Shown: positions 8,892 to 17,720, counted from the stretch's first letter. The stretch: DNA of 64,000 bases from CAYGSN01 sp964352675 (GCA_964352675.1 CAYGSN010000008.1:1-64000), one strand, 5' to 3'. The notes: generated by a model from the sequence alone, not told the origin. Numbers and translations are program-made.

Positions 8892-10304
8892 TTAGCGGGC
8901 CAAAATCTGGTCGTCAACGGTCCAGACATCGTCGGAAGCCACCTGGCTCTCACGCGGATATTCCACGCCCAGCACAGGAAGCAGGCTGCCCTTCAGCGCC
9001 AATAGGCGGTAAACGGCAAACATCTCCAGGAATTCGGAATTGATGGTGTTGGACCGGGAAACGAACCATTCATTCTGGGCGTCCAGAACGTCCAAAAGCG
9101 TACGGCGGTTCAGGTCGAACTGATCTTTGTAAGCCTTCACAACTTCGATATTGGCATCAGCCTGCGCCGCGAACTGGCGGGCCTGCTCACCGGAAGCAAT
9201 CATGGACGCCCAGGTCTGGCGCACATCACTCTCTACAGCGCGGGAAGCTTCGGCGCGTGATTCTTTCGTTTCCTGATGACGGTGAATGAATTCACGGGCG
9301 CGGGCCGTGTCGGCGCCGCCGCGATACAGGTTCCAGTTCATGACGACAAGAGCCGACGCGCTGCGTTCTTTCTCCTCTACACCGTTCAAATTATCGCCCT
9401 GGGTTGCATTCACTTCCAGGTCAAATTGAGGATAAAAGGTTGATTTTGTCTGCTGAGCTTCGGCATAGGCCACCTCGATATCGGCGGTGAAAATGTCCAA
9501 AGTCGGGCTGTGGGCCAGTGTTTGCTTGACCTCCTGATCCACATCTGCGGCCAGTCCGTCAAACGGGGTCACCGGCAGGTCGAGCTTTCCGGGCGCATCT
9601 CCAACTTCCTGACGGTAAATTGCTTCGGCATTTCTCAGAGCCTGGCGGGTGCTGGATTCAGTTGCGCGGGCCTGTGCCACACGGGCGCGCATCTGCTCCA
9701 AATCAGCCTGTGTCGAGCGGCCTGCGCTTACACCATCGGTGATCTGGTCCATAATTTCCAAATGTCTTTGCACGTTCTGGCGCGCAATCACCAAAAGCTG
9801 GCGCTGGCGCAGAACATCCAGATAAGACTCAACGATGGACAAGCCGACAAGCTCGGCTGTCTCGCGCACGCGGCTGGCGGCGGATGCCACGCGGGCTTTC
9901 TGGCGCTCCACTTCATATCTCGCATCAAAGCCGTCAAACAGCATCTGCGTCAAAGTGGCCGAAGCCAGGTAACGAACCAGCGTTTCATCATCATCGCCTG
10001 TACCGGCCCGGGTTGAGGCGTTCTCCGTATATTCCGGACCCGCATCGGCACGCACATCAACGGACGGCAGGAACAAGGCACGGCCCTGGGCCAGCTCTTC
10101 ATCCGTGGCACGGCGACTGGCGGCAACAACGCCGTATTCGGGATTGGTATGAATACCGGTATGCAAGGCCTGCTGCAGGGAGATGCTCAAACTCTGATGC
10201 AGAGCCGGATCTGCGTCCTGGGCCGTGGCTGCGCCGCCAAGCGACAAAAGCGCCACGGCAGAAACGGTTAAACATAGTTTGCGGATATTGGTTTTAGAAA
10301 TCAC
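8892..10304 (-). CDS. Outer-membrane channel of the type I secretion system, TolC family
   Basis: Forms the outer-membrane and periplasmic tunnel of the tripartite exporter. The frame stays open to 10409, but the added N-terminus is polar and unlike a leader. I place the start at GTG 10304, with AAGG upstream, giving 470 residues and a clean signal peptide (RKLCLTVSAVALLSLGG, cleavage after ATAQ). TolC hallmarks follow: LSISLQQALHTGIHTNPEYG, two repeats of long amphipathic helices (TELVGLSIVESYLDVLRQRQ and the later RTLLDVLDAQNEWFVSRS), and LVVMNWNLYRGGADTARA between them. It lies after the repeat-protein gene behind terminator-like hairpins, so it probably also has its own promoter. Confidence 0.92.
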   Translation of the reverse strand: MISKTNIRKLCLTVSAVALLSLGGAATAQDADPALHQSLSISLQQALHTGIHTNPEYGVVAASRRATDEELAQGRALFLPSVDVRADAGPEYTENASTRAGTGDDDETLVRYLASATLTQMLFDGFDARYEVERQKARVASAASRVRETAELVGLSIVESYLDVLRQRQLLVIARQNVQRHLEIMDQITDGVSAGRSTQADLEQMRARVAQARATESSTRQALRNAEAIYRQEVGDAPGKLDLPVTPFDGLAADVDQEVKQTLAHSPTLDIFTADIEVAYAEAQQTKSTFYPQFDLEVNATQGDNLNGVEEKERSASALVVMNWNLYRGGADTARAREFIHRHQETKESRAEASRAVESDVRQTWASMIASGEQARQFAAQADANIEVVKAYKDQFDLNRRTLLDVLDAQNEWFVSRSNTINSEFLEMFAVYRLLALKGSLLPVLGVEYPRESQVASDDVWTVDDQILAR

Positions 10305-10492
10305 GACCTTACGTCCTTTCACGATTAAACTCTTTAAATCTTTTGTTTTTTGATTTGCGACTTTTGAATTCTGCTTCTGTGAATAACTCACTTCATAACT
10401 TACACCCACTTTATGCCTGTTTTTCTTAGTAAATGCAAGAGTCTTTGCATAATTTAATCAAAATTTTAGCACCGCCCCAGCCTGTGGATAAA

Positions 10493-10501
10493 TACAGGAA
10501 A
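10493..10501 (-). promoter_or_regulatory. Perfect DnaA box upstream of tolC-like gene
   Basis: TGTGGATAA, the reverse of TTATCCACA, stands alone within the 290-base gap in front of the GTG start at 10304. It sits inside a short inverted repeat (CCTGT...ACAGG). One isolated box may be chance or a DnaA-regulated promoter. It is listed because a second perfect box occurs at 15829. Confidence 0.4.
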
Positions 10502-10510
10502 ACAGCGACC

Positions 10511-10545
10511 TAAAATAAACCCGGAGCCTTTTGACGGGCCCCGGG
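10511..10545 (-). terminator. Rho-independent terminator after the repeat-protein gene
   Basis: On the minus strand a 9-bp stem (10545-10537 with 10528-10520, one G-U pair) with an eight-base loop is followed by TTTATTTTA. A second, 5-bp GC hairpin (10561-10578) lies between it and the stop codon at 10595. Stopping transcription here would give much more substrate mRNA than exporter mRNA. Confidence 0.75.
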
Positions 10546-10594
10546 TTGCAGAGAGCGAAAGCCGGAGGCAAAGCCGGCCTTCTGCTAAGAAATT

Positions 10595-13500
10595 TTAGAT
10601 CAGATCCGTCGCTGATTTCTGCGCCAGCTCGGGCATCTCAAGGATGATCGCCGTCACGGCTTCGTATGCCTGTGCGCTGGTGCCAAAATCATGGCCCTGA
10701 TGCGCAGCATCTGCGGCCACGGAAACCACCGGAGAGTGATTATCCTGCGTGTCCTGGATAAAGCCGTTGATGCTGGTTTGCAGACCGTCATGCTCGGCGC
10801 CTGTAACGCTTATCACATCCGCCACGCTCACCACACCATCCAAAGCCACTTTCTTTATGGCATCGGTGGAAAAATCATTGGCGGCTCTAAACACAAGCGC
10901 ATCGATGTCGGTATCATCGAACAGTTCTTTTCCGACATAAGATTGCAGGGTCAGAACATCATCATGTCCATCGGCTTGCGCTTTCTCAGCCAGGATCTGC
11001 TCTTTCATGGAGCTTTCCTCAGCCACTTCCAGAACCGCAACATCGCCGGCTTTCACAGCTTCGCCCGCATCGGCAACACCCTCACCGGCCATCACCTTGA
11101 GAACACCAAACTCATCGCCGTACAGGACATGATCAACATCAACGGAGTCTGCGCCGTGCGCACCGCTGACATCGGCATTCTCAGCAACGGCTTTCAGCAG
11201 CTCTTCCAGACGGGCTTCGGCCAGTTCGATATCGATCGGCTTGAAGACGCGCGTTTGTGCTGTAGCTTCGCCTTCGACTTCAACCGCAGAGACGGATGAT
11301 GTTTGCGCAAGCTTTTCAGCCGCCTCAACATCGGTCGCACCGAAAGCACCCTGTACGGAGCTGATTACAGCTGTGTCGAGCGTCGCAGAGGATTTCACAG
11401 CCAGAGCGTCTATGACAGTTGCAGAGGTCGCCGCCTGCGCCGCTTCAGCCAGACCGGCAGCCATCAAAACGCTGGCAGTCATAACAGTCGGGTTGTTCGC
11501 GCCTTCGGCCTGAGCCTGCAGCGTGTTCTGTACAGCAGCAACCGAGCTGATGACATCGCCTGCAGAGGCGCTTGTGATCATGCCGGAATCGCCATCCGTA
11601 TCATCGCCGGACACCAGAGCCGCACCATCACCATCAACATCGCCGTTAATGGTCAATGTCGCGGTTGAGCTATCGCCATCCGCATCCGTCACAGTATATT
11701 CGAACTGATCCTGAAAATCCTCGCCCGGATATTGAACATTCACACTGTTAATCAGGAACGAGGCTGCTTCCAGGTTTGAATTCACATAGGAAGACAGATC
11801 AACACTATCGATCAGCAAGCCACCAAACATGTCGGCGCTCAGCGTGATATCAACCAAACCGTCAACAATCGTGTAGTTGCTCAGATCGATTTCCAGGGAA
11901 ACCTGAGAGCCATCGGCCAGCGTCACCACAAAATCAATACCGCAATCAGCATTGTTTGTGCCAATATCAGCCAGCGTAAAGGTCACTTGCTCGGCCGGTG
12001 CAAAATCCACAATCATGGATTCACCTTCCAGGAAGATCTTGTCAGATCCACGTGGGCCGCCGGCGATACCAACGCCGCCGCCATCACCAATATCAACCCA
12101 TGTCAGGTCTTCGCCTGTGCTGGAGGTAATGGTGATGCCATCCTGAGTCAGCGTGTTCTGGAATCCGGCTACGTCATCAGGCGTGAACTCAGCGGTAGAC
12201 TCACCGCCCAGCTCCACACCATCAAACAATGTATAGGTGTATGATCCGTCCGCTGCGATTTGCAACGTACCGTAATCACCGTCAATTGTGACTGTGCCTT
12301 CAGCCGGAACCTCAACTTCAGTGTCGCCAAAGCGCACGGAGGTCACGTCATTGTCGACATCATTCGATAAATTGTCATTATCCAGCACGTTGCCTTCAGT
12401 TACGCCGTCACTGAAATCAGCATCTGCCGTATCATTTATCGCGCTTGGACCGTCATCATAGATGTTGATAGTGATATCAGTATTGGCCATGTCGCCATCC
12501 GCATCAACACCCACCACGCCGAAGTCAATCGTAATGACATCGTTCGGGTCGTTCGGGTCGGCATGATCCAGCACGCCGTATTGCGTGAAGGTGTATTCGC
12601 CGGTTTCCGGATCGATCGTCAGTTGGAAGATCAGGTTGCCTCCGGCATCATAAGCAACATAGCCGCCGGTTACTGCGCTGATCGTCACGGGAGAACCATT
12701 GGATGTCAGCTCGCCGCCTGCAACGGAGCCGGAAACATTCACATCACCGTCCGGAGACAGGTAACCCGGACCGTCATCGCCGAAATCTGCGATTACCTGC
12801 CCAGTAACGCTGACACCGTCGGCATCCAGATCGGTTTCATCAACGGACTGGGCGGCCGGTTCGATCAGCTGCGGCACATCATTCGTGTCGGACACATTGA
12901 TCGTCAGCGTTGCTGTATCCATGTCACCATCAGCATCGCAGATCGTGTAGGTAAACACATCCACGCCGCTTTGATCGCCATAGGCGGTGTAAGTGTAAGA
13001 GCCGTCTTCGTTGATGTTCAGAACACCGAACTCACCATTAATGGTCAGCATGCCGTCTTCCGGCATTTCAAATGTCTCACCGTTAAACTCAACGCTTTTG
13101 ACTTCACCGCCGTCAGACGGTGTGCCATCGCCGCCGAATTCATCATTGTCGGTTACATCGCCGGTCAGAACAGGTGTGTCGTCATCAACGCTGCCTGTGT
13201 CGTCATTGGCGGTCGGGCCGCTATCTTGAATATCGATCTGGATGTAGCCTGTGTCCGTATCGCCGTCAGCATCAGTAATCTGAACAGGAAGCTTCAGCCA
13301 GATGACATCATTATTGTCACCGGTATCCGGGTGATCGAACGGCATATATTGCGTGTAGGTGAACTCACCTGTGGCCGGATCGATCGTCACGGTAAAGGCA
13401 ATTTGACCGTTTACCATGCCGACATAACCATCAGCCGTGGCGGAAATATCAACCACTTCGCCGCCGGAGGTCAGAGGCTGGCTCTGGTCCTGACCGGCTT

Positions 13501-15244
13501 CATACATCACAACGACATCGCTGTTTGCATCCGGTGTGATTTCACCTTCGCCGTCTGCGCCGAAATCGTGATCCAGCTGACCGTTGCGAACAATCACACC
13601 GCCATCGGCCAAAGTGTCTTCGTCAACGCGGCCCGCATCGGTTTCAATGGATGGGCCATCATCAGCAATATTGATTGTGATTGTGCCTTCGCCTGCATCA
13701 CCATCGCCGTCTGTAACATGCACGTTAAATGTGATGGACAGGATGTCATTCGGGTCTGTGCCGTCTGCGTGATCCACCGGACCGTATTGTGTGAAGCGGT
13801 ACAATCCTGTTTCTGGATCGATCTGCAATGTGAAGATAACATCGCCACTTGGGGTCTGACCAACAAGCGCGCCATTTACTTCCATGACCATCACAGGCTC
13901 GCCGCCGGAGGTCAGCTGGCCGTCCGTGGCAGAACCGGTAACCGTATAATCGGTCGACAAAGTCACGGTATCTACGCCATCCAGGCCGCCGTCAATATCG
14001 ATCTGACCGTCAACATATTGGTTGAAACCATCTGTCTCATCGACATTGCTTGTGGAATCGCCAACAACAGGACCGTCATCGGCCACATTGATTGTGATTG
14101 TTGTGTTCACCGTATCGCCATCGGCATCGGATACAACAACACCGAATGTCAATGTAATAAGGTCATTCGGATCATCCATATCGGCGTGATCCAGATTGCC
14201 AAGCAAGTTAAATTGATATTCGCCCGTTAGCGGATCGATTGTCAGTGTGAAGATGACTTCGCCGCCATCTGTCATACCAACATAACCACCATCAACAGCC
14301 GAAATTGTAACGGGAGAACCATCAGAGGTCAGCTCGCCGCCAGCCACAGAGCCATCAACTGTCACATCGCCGTTCGGCTCAATCGCGCCGGGACCGTCTG
14401 CACCGAAATCAACGTCCAACTGACCTTCAACGCTTTCTGTTCCGTTATCATCAAGATCTGTTTCATCAACGAGATTAACCGCACCCAAAACGGCAAATGG
14501 CGATCCATCAGGGCCAACACTTGGCTCATCAGGAGGCGTAATAATCAAATCCGGCTCCGGGAAATTAACACCATAGGCAAGCGCCGTCGGGCCAAGAGGG
14601 CCAACAGCACCAAGAGGATTGATAGGTGTGTCATTTGGATTGTCGAAGGTAAAGCCGGAATTGGCCAGCGCGCCCTGCGCCTCACCAGCGGCAGGTTCAA
14701 CCTGCGCCAGCTGGGAAGCAATATCATCACCGGAAGCGGGTTCAATCTCGGCAACGTCCTGGCCGTCTTCATCACGGATTTCTGCGAGAGGCGTTTCCTC
14801 CAACCCATCTTTTTCGTTACCACCATTGAGCACCTGAATAAGGGAGGCCAGCTCATCAACATTCAGATCATCGGCAAAAGCCAGTTCGGCAGGCATCTCG
14901 GCTGTCGTAACATCACCGAAATTATGCAGGGTGATTTGTCCGCCATCGGCAAAGGAGATCGTCAGGCTGCCGTCATTTTGCACGAAGCTCTGCGCATCGC
15001 CCTTTTCAAAATCAAAGAAATATTTCGCGCCGGGCTGCAGGAATACTTCATAGTTGTCGCCGCCCTCAGGTCTTTCAAGAACCACCGGAGCCAGAATGCC
15101 TTCACCGGCGTCCTTGCCGCCGAGATCGCAAACGTCCTCTACGATGTAGCTCTTATTGTTTGCGCCGCTGTTGCCGCCCTGGGCGGTAGAATTTGCCGAA
15201 GACGCGTTGTTCACAGGTGTTCCGGATGATGTTTGGTTTGCCAT
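10595..15244 (-). CDS. Large repeat-containing type I secretion substrate / adhesin-like protein, 1549 aa
   Basis: Very acidic secreted protein with no Sec signal. Residues 1-160 are Ser/Asn/Gly-rich followed by a beta-rich module (EVFLQPGAKYFFDFEKGDA) like the N-terminus of BapA/LapA-type adhesins. Four DUF5801-like repeats lie at about 258-388, 388-531, 531-678 and 798-931. Each has a core near TIDPxTGEYxF, then LDHADxxDPND, then DADGD and ending IADDGP. Two VCBS/cadherin-like repeats follow the third (678-788) and fourth (931-1190), each with YTVTDADGD-type ends. The last 350 residues are Ala/Val/Asp-rich and hold no GGxGxD nonapeptides, which is odd for a T1SS substrate. It is the first gene of the cluster, so it is probably the exporter's cognate cargo. 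The ATG at 15244 has GGAGAGAG upstream. It likely acts in surface attachment or biofilm. Confidence 0.85.
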   Translation of the reverse strand: MANQTSSGTPVNNASSANSTAQGGNSGANNKSYIVEDVCDLGGKDAGEGILAPVVLERPEGGDNYEVFLQPGAKYFFDFEKGDAQSFVQNDGSLTISFADGGQITLHNFGDVTTAEMPAELAFADDLNVDELASLIQVLNGGNEKDGLEETPLAEIRDEDGQDVAEIEPASGDDIASQLAQVEPAAGEAQGALANSGFTFDNPNDTPINPLGAVGPLGPTALAYGVNFPEPDLIITPPDEPSVGPDGSPFAVLGAVNLVDETDLDDNGTESVEGQLDVDFGADGPGAIEPNGDVTVDGSVAGGELTSDGSPVTISAVDGGYVGMTDGGEVIFTLTIDPLTGEYQFNLLGNLDHADMDDPNDLITLTFGVVVSDADGDTVNTTITINVADDGPVVGDSTSNVDETDGFNQYVDGQIDIDGGLDGVDTVTLSTDYTVTGSATDGQLTSGGEPVMVMEVNGALVGQTPSGDVIFTLQIDPETGLYRFTQYGPVDHADGTDPNDILSITFNVHVTDGDGDAGEGTITINIADDGPSIETDAGRVDEDTLADGGVIVRNGQLDHDFGADGEGEITPDANSDVVVMYEAGQDQSQPLTSGGEVVDISATADGYVGMVNGQIAFTVTIDPATGEFTYTQYMPFDHPDTGDNNDVIWLKLPVQITDADGDTDTGYIQIDIQDSGPTANDDTGSVDDDTPVLTGDVTDNDEFGGDGTPSDGGEVKSVEFNGETFEMPEDGMLTINGEFGVLNINEDGSYTYTAYGDQSGVDVFTYTICDADGDMDTATLTINVSDTNDVPQLIEPAAQSVDETDLDADGVSVTGQVIADFGDDGPGYLSPDGDVNVSGSVAGGELTSNGSPVTISAVTGGYVAYDAGGNLIFQLTIDPETGEYTFTQYGVLDHADPNDPNDVITIDFGVVGVDADGDMANTDITINIYDDGPSAINDTADADFSDGVTEGNVLDNDNLSNDVDNDVTSVRFGDTEVEVPAEGTVTIDGDYGTLQIAADGSYTYTLFDGVELGGESTAEFTPDDVAGFQNTLTQDGITITSSTGEDLTWVDIGDGGGVGIAGGPRGSDKIFLEGESMIVDFAPAEQVTFTLADIGTNNADCGIDFVVTLADGSQVSLEIDLSNYTIVDGLVDITLSADMFGGLLIDSVDLSSYVNSNLEAASFLINSVNVQYPGEDFQDQFEYTVTDADGDSSTATLTINGDVDGDGAALVSGDDTDGDSGMITSASAGDVISSVAAVQNTLQAQAEGANNPTVMTASVLMAAGLAEAAQAATSATVIDALAVKSSATLDTAVISSVQGAFGATDVEAAEKLAQTSSVSAVEVEGEATAQTRVFKPIDIELAEARLEELLKAVAENADVSGAHGADSVDVDHVLYGDEFGVLKVMAGEGVADAGEAVKAGDVAVLEVAEESSMKEQILAEKAQADGHDDVLTLQSYVGKELFDDTDIDALVFRAANDFSTDAIKKVALDGVVSVADVISVTGAEHDGLQTSINGFIQDTQDNHSPVVSVAADAAHQGHDFGTSAQAYEAVTAIILEMPELAQKSATDLI

Positions 15245-15326
15245 TTTTACTCTCTCCTTGGGTTTAGTGAAGCGCCTGGCCTATATGCTACTTATCTATA
15301 TACAAGAGCGCGGGCGCCGCAAAATC

Positions 15327-15372
15327 TTAAAAATTTCTTAACAGAAGTGCATAGTTTTTAACATATCATTAA
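15327..15372 (-). promoter_or_regulatory. Two perfect CtrA-type sites (TTAA-N7-TTAA) upstream of the adhesin gene
   Basis: Site 1: TTAA at 15327-15330 and 15338-15341. Site 2: TTAA at 15358-15361 and 15369-15372. Each has exactly seven bases between the half sites, and the two centres are 31 bases apart, about three helical turns. CtrA, the alphaproteobacterial cell-cycle response regulator, binds TTAA-N7-TTAA. They lie 83-128 bases before the adhesin ATG, in promoter position. The motif match is direct; CtrA control is inferred. Confidence 0.65.
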
Positions 15373-15828
15373 GAGTCTTGTCAATATATTATGTTAAAAA
15401 TAAACAAATTCAATCCCTTGCAGACATTTTGCTGTTATGGTTCGCGGTAACTTTTACGAAAAAAACACAAAAAATGCAAAGAAAATATTGCGAATCGTTG
15501 CCGTATGCCCTAAGTAAACCGCGAATCAAAACCCAATCAGGGGGTTAGGGAAAGCGCTTGCAACAATTCATTTTAAGAACGCCCGAATCGCTTGGTGCAG
15601 GCCGCCGAATCGCTGACAATCGCCTGAAAATCAAGGGTTTGGGGAGAATCAGAACAGAAAGAAAAAGCCGAATCGACGGAAATCAACATGAATTTCGATT
15701 CGAAGTGGCGGCAGAAAATGAAAAAAAGTGGCAAAAAACTGCTGAATTCTGAAAAATAAAACCCCGGTTTTCTGCTTTTTTTGAAAAAATTTTAAAAAAT
15801 TTCAATTTTTTTTATCTTGGGACAAACT

Positions 15829-15837
15829 GTGGATAAA
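15829..15837 (-). promoter_or_regulatory. Perfect DnaA box next to an AT-rich tract
   Basis: TGTGGATAA is the exact reverse complement of TTATCCACA. It stands about 14 bases after a 50-base A/T tract, within the GANTC cluster. It is the only perfect box I find in the region. Confidence 0.5.
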
Positions 15838-16273
15838 CTTGTGCGTGAAACTGATTCTTTTCACGATTCAAATACTCTATTGAGCGCAATAAAATTTTAA
15901 CAGAACCCCTCCAATCAAAAATAAATTACAAAAACATGAAAAAAGGACTCGACTCTGCATACGAAAACGGGAATCCTGTAACTGTCTTCAACGGACGCTT
16001 CCTTCACCGGATGCGGACCAGCTGACAAAAGAGTTGAAGTAGTCATCAGCTCAGGGTTTCCAAAGTAGCTTTTGCTCGACTCGGAAGCTCAAGGGGTCAA
16101 AAAGTTTGGATGGCCTGCCAATAAGAAGACTTGTGGTTGCGGCACATTAAAGCGTGAATAATTCTTTTGGCAGGTACGCATAACAAAGCATCCAGACGTT
16201 TGTATTTGTCCCTGAAATATCGGTGCTCGTTCGCGAACACACTGATGAGTGCTTGATCGGCACGATAAACACC

Positions 16274-16295
16274 GGCAGATGGGGGTTCATCTGCC
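16274..16295. other. Perfect 8-bp hairpin
   Basis: GGCAGATG (16274-16281), a six-base loop and CATCTGCC (16288-16295). No U-run follows on either strand. A 10-base perfect palindrome GTTCGCGAAC lies 36 bases upstream (16229-16238), and CCTGCCAA/TTGGCAGG (16114-16121/16167-16174) is another inverted pair. Confidence 0.5.
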
Positions 16296-16420
16296 AAGAG
16301 TTGAAAAACAGGAAAAAACGCGAATTCCTTGATTTTTTTAACACCTTGATCTGAGCAAATGTCTATGGGTTTTTACAGCCTTAAAACTGTAAGTTCACTG
16401 TAGAACTGCTTCCCAAAAAG

Positions 16421-16500
16421 ACCTCGATGTCTTTAGTTCTGAGGCCGGTTTACCGGATTACAGGACGGGACATCGGGGTTCTTTATTTTGGGCCTATTTT
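16421..16500 (+). ncRNA. Possible structured RNA 3' end or terminator (three-tier hairpin)
   Basis: An 11-bp outer stem (16421-16431 with 16469-16479, one G-U), a 6-bp middle stem (16436-16441 with 16461-16466) and a CCGG/CCGG inner stem (16445-16456) stack into one long hairpin. It is followed by TTCTTTATTTT and, on the other strand, by CTTTTTGGG. It could end an unannotated RNA transcribed from the gene-free region, be a bidirectional terminator, or form the leader of the receiver gene that starts at 16606. I could not match it to 6S RNA, tmRNA, RNase P RNA or SRP RNA. Confidence 0.4.
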
Positions 16501-16605
16501 TCTAATCCTTGTTTTTTGACCTTCCTGAAAATCTTAGACCTGTTGAAAATTTTTCAACTCCGCGCTAAATATAGAAGAGGAAGTAACAAATACGGCGTAT
16601 TTACC

Positions 16606-17097
16606 ATGGGTTTTCAGTTCGAGAAATTAAGTGTCCTGCTTGTCGAAGACACTGTGCCGATGCGCAAGCTGGTAACATCGGTACTAGAAACCCTGGGTGT
16701 TGGAACCGTACGTAACGCCGAAGAGGGTGAGCAGGGGTTTAACATCTTCTGCCAGGAAAACCCTGATATCGTTATCACCGACTGGCATATGCAGCCCATG
16801 AGCGGGATTGAGCTGGTGCAGAATATCCGCAAAAACCCGAAATCCCCGAATAAAACGGTTCCAATTATTATGATGACCGGCTATAGCGCGATGCGCCGCG
16901 TCTCCGAAGCCCGTGATATGGGAACGACAGAATTTCTGGTCAAGCCGTTTTCAGCCAATGATCTGGCCCGGCGGATCGCCTATGTGATCAACCAACCGCG
17001 TGATTTTATTGTGACCGACGAGTTTTTCGGCCCCGACAGGCGGCGGCGCTCTGACGGTCAATACCAAGGACCGATGCGCCGAGAATCTGATAGTTGA
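16606..17097 (+). CDS. Single-domain response regulator (CheY-like receiver), 163 aa
   Basis: Phosphoacceptor signalling protein with no output domain. The receiver runs from KLSVLLVEDT, with the acidic pair ahead of the phosphorylation site. The phosphoacceptor Asp is in DIVITDWHMQPMSG, the conserved Thr in IIMMTGYS and the Lys in EFLVKPFSANDL. A short basic tail (GPDRRRRSDGQYQGPMRRES) follows. A longer frame opens with TTG at 16516, but its added residues are not receiver-like, so I use ATG 16606. The gene follows the CtrA/GANTC-rich region and precedes a hypothetical gene in the same direction, suggesting a two-gene signalling unit. Confidence 0.88.
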   Translation: MGFQFEKLSVLLVEDTVPMRKLVTSVLETLGVGTVRNAEEGEQGFNIFCQENPDIVITDWHMQPMSGIELVQNIRKNPKSPNKTVPIIMMTGYSAMRRVSEARDMGTTEFLVKPFSANDLARRIAYVINQPRDFIVTDEFFGPDRRRRSDGQYQGPMRRESDS

Positions 17098-17208
17098 TAC
17101 GCCAGCGCCCCCCGGCACCCTAGCCCAAAGATAAAAGCAAAATCATTGAAATTTAACTAATTGCCTGCGAACATTAAGAAAAAGATTTTTTAACCCTGAC
17201 GAGACGAC

Positions 17209-17703
17209 ATGAATAATCCTGCACCGCAAAACGTAAAAGTTATAAAGGCGAATAAATCCCTGCAGGCCAAAGTGGGCACAGGACCGCTGGATGAAAGATC
17301 GGTCGAGCGTTGCCAGTCAGTCATGGACAATAATACGGTTGATTTTGCGCCACTGGCGGGAGAATTTCTAGACAAACTGGCCGAAGCTATCCAAAAAGCC
17401 AAAGCCGGGGAAATCAACAAGGACCAGGCTGTGGAAAGCATGACAGCCGCAGTTATGCAGCTCAAGGCCAACGCCTCAACCTTTCGCTATAACCTGATCG
17501 GCAATTTGGCCAATGTGATGCTCAGCTTCATGGAAGGGCTTAAAGAAATGGATGGCGATGCGGTTGCCATTGTCTCCGCTCATCACAAGACTCTGAGCGC
17601 CATTGTTGCCAAAAAAATGCAAGGTGACGGCGGGGCATACGGCAAGCAGCTGGAAGACGAGCTTAAAGGCGCTTGCCAGCGTTATTTCTCCAAACGGAGG
17701 TAA
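17209..17703 (+). CDS. Hypothetical protein, 164 aa, next to the receiver gene
   Basis: Family not recognised. The protein is largely helical and soluble with no signal peptide. A central stretch AGEFLDKLAEAIQKAKAGEI and FRYNLIGNLANVMLSFMEGL suggest a helical bundle. It starts 111 bases after the receiver gene in the same direction. Single-domain receivers often sit beside a partner or phosphatase, so a role in that pathway is possible but unproven. The ATG at 17209 follows GACGAGACGAC, a weak ribosome site. Confidence 0.65.
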   Translation: MNNPAPQNVKVIKANKSLQAKVGTGPLDERSVERCQSVMDNNTVDFAPLAGEFLDKLAEAIQKAKAGEINKDQAVESMTAAVMQLKANASTFRYNLIGNLANVMLSFMEGLKEMDGDAVAIVSAHHKTLSAIVAKKMQGDGGAYGKQLEDELKGACQRYFSKRR

Positions 17704-17720
17704 TGTACCAGAGGTGAAGG

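Larger units (their letters stand above)
15245..16605. other. 1.36-kb gene-free region with GANTC cluster, DnaA box and AT-rich tract
   Basis: No convincing gene is present: the short ORFs lack family features and ribosome sites. From 15492 to 16082 there are 13 GANTC sites (starts 15492, 15523, 15585, 15607, 15646, 15670, 15697, 15853, 15865, 15946, 15951, 15971, 16078), against two or three expected by chance. GANTC is the target of the alphaproteobacterial CcrM methylase. A perfect DnaA box (TGTGGATAA) lies at 15829-15837, right after an almost pure A/T tract (about 15766-15815). Two CtrA-type sites sit at the left edge. Inverted repeats follow at 16114-16174, 16229-16238, 16274-16295 and 16421-16479. 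The mix resembles cell-cycle-controlled promoters or the Caulobacter origin. Gene directions on the right side do not show the bias expected around a replication origin. Confidence 0.7.

Noticed and set aside
12563..14230. 555-codon plus-strand ORF inside the adhesin gene
   Set aside because: It is an antisense shadow made by the repetitive Asp-rich coding of the adhesin.
15558..15752. 64-codon ORF in the GANTC region
   Set aside because: No ribosome site or family; it only reflects the GAATC-rich sequence.
16097..16344. Two overlapping 65- and 66-codon minus-strand ORFs
   Set aside because: No ribosome site and no recognisable family; considered but not supported as transposase remnants.
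15935..16500. tmRNA, RNase P RNA, 6S RNA or SRP RNA
   Set aside because: The GGACTCGACT stretch recalls tmRNA but no tag or acceptor sequence follows, and no conserved core of the other RNAs is visible.
15245..16605. Standard chromosomal origin of replication
   Set aside because: Several origin-like signs are present, but only one perfect DnaA box, no dnaA, parAB or hemE nearby, and genes to the right do not run predominantly away from the region. Kept as a finding, not as a feature.
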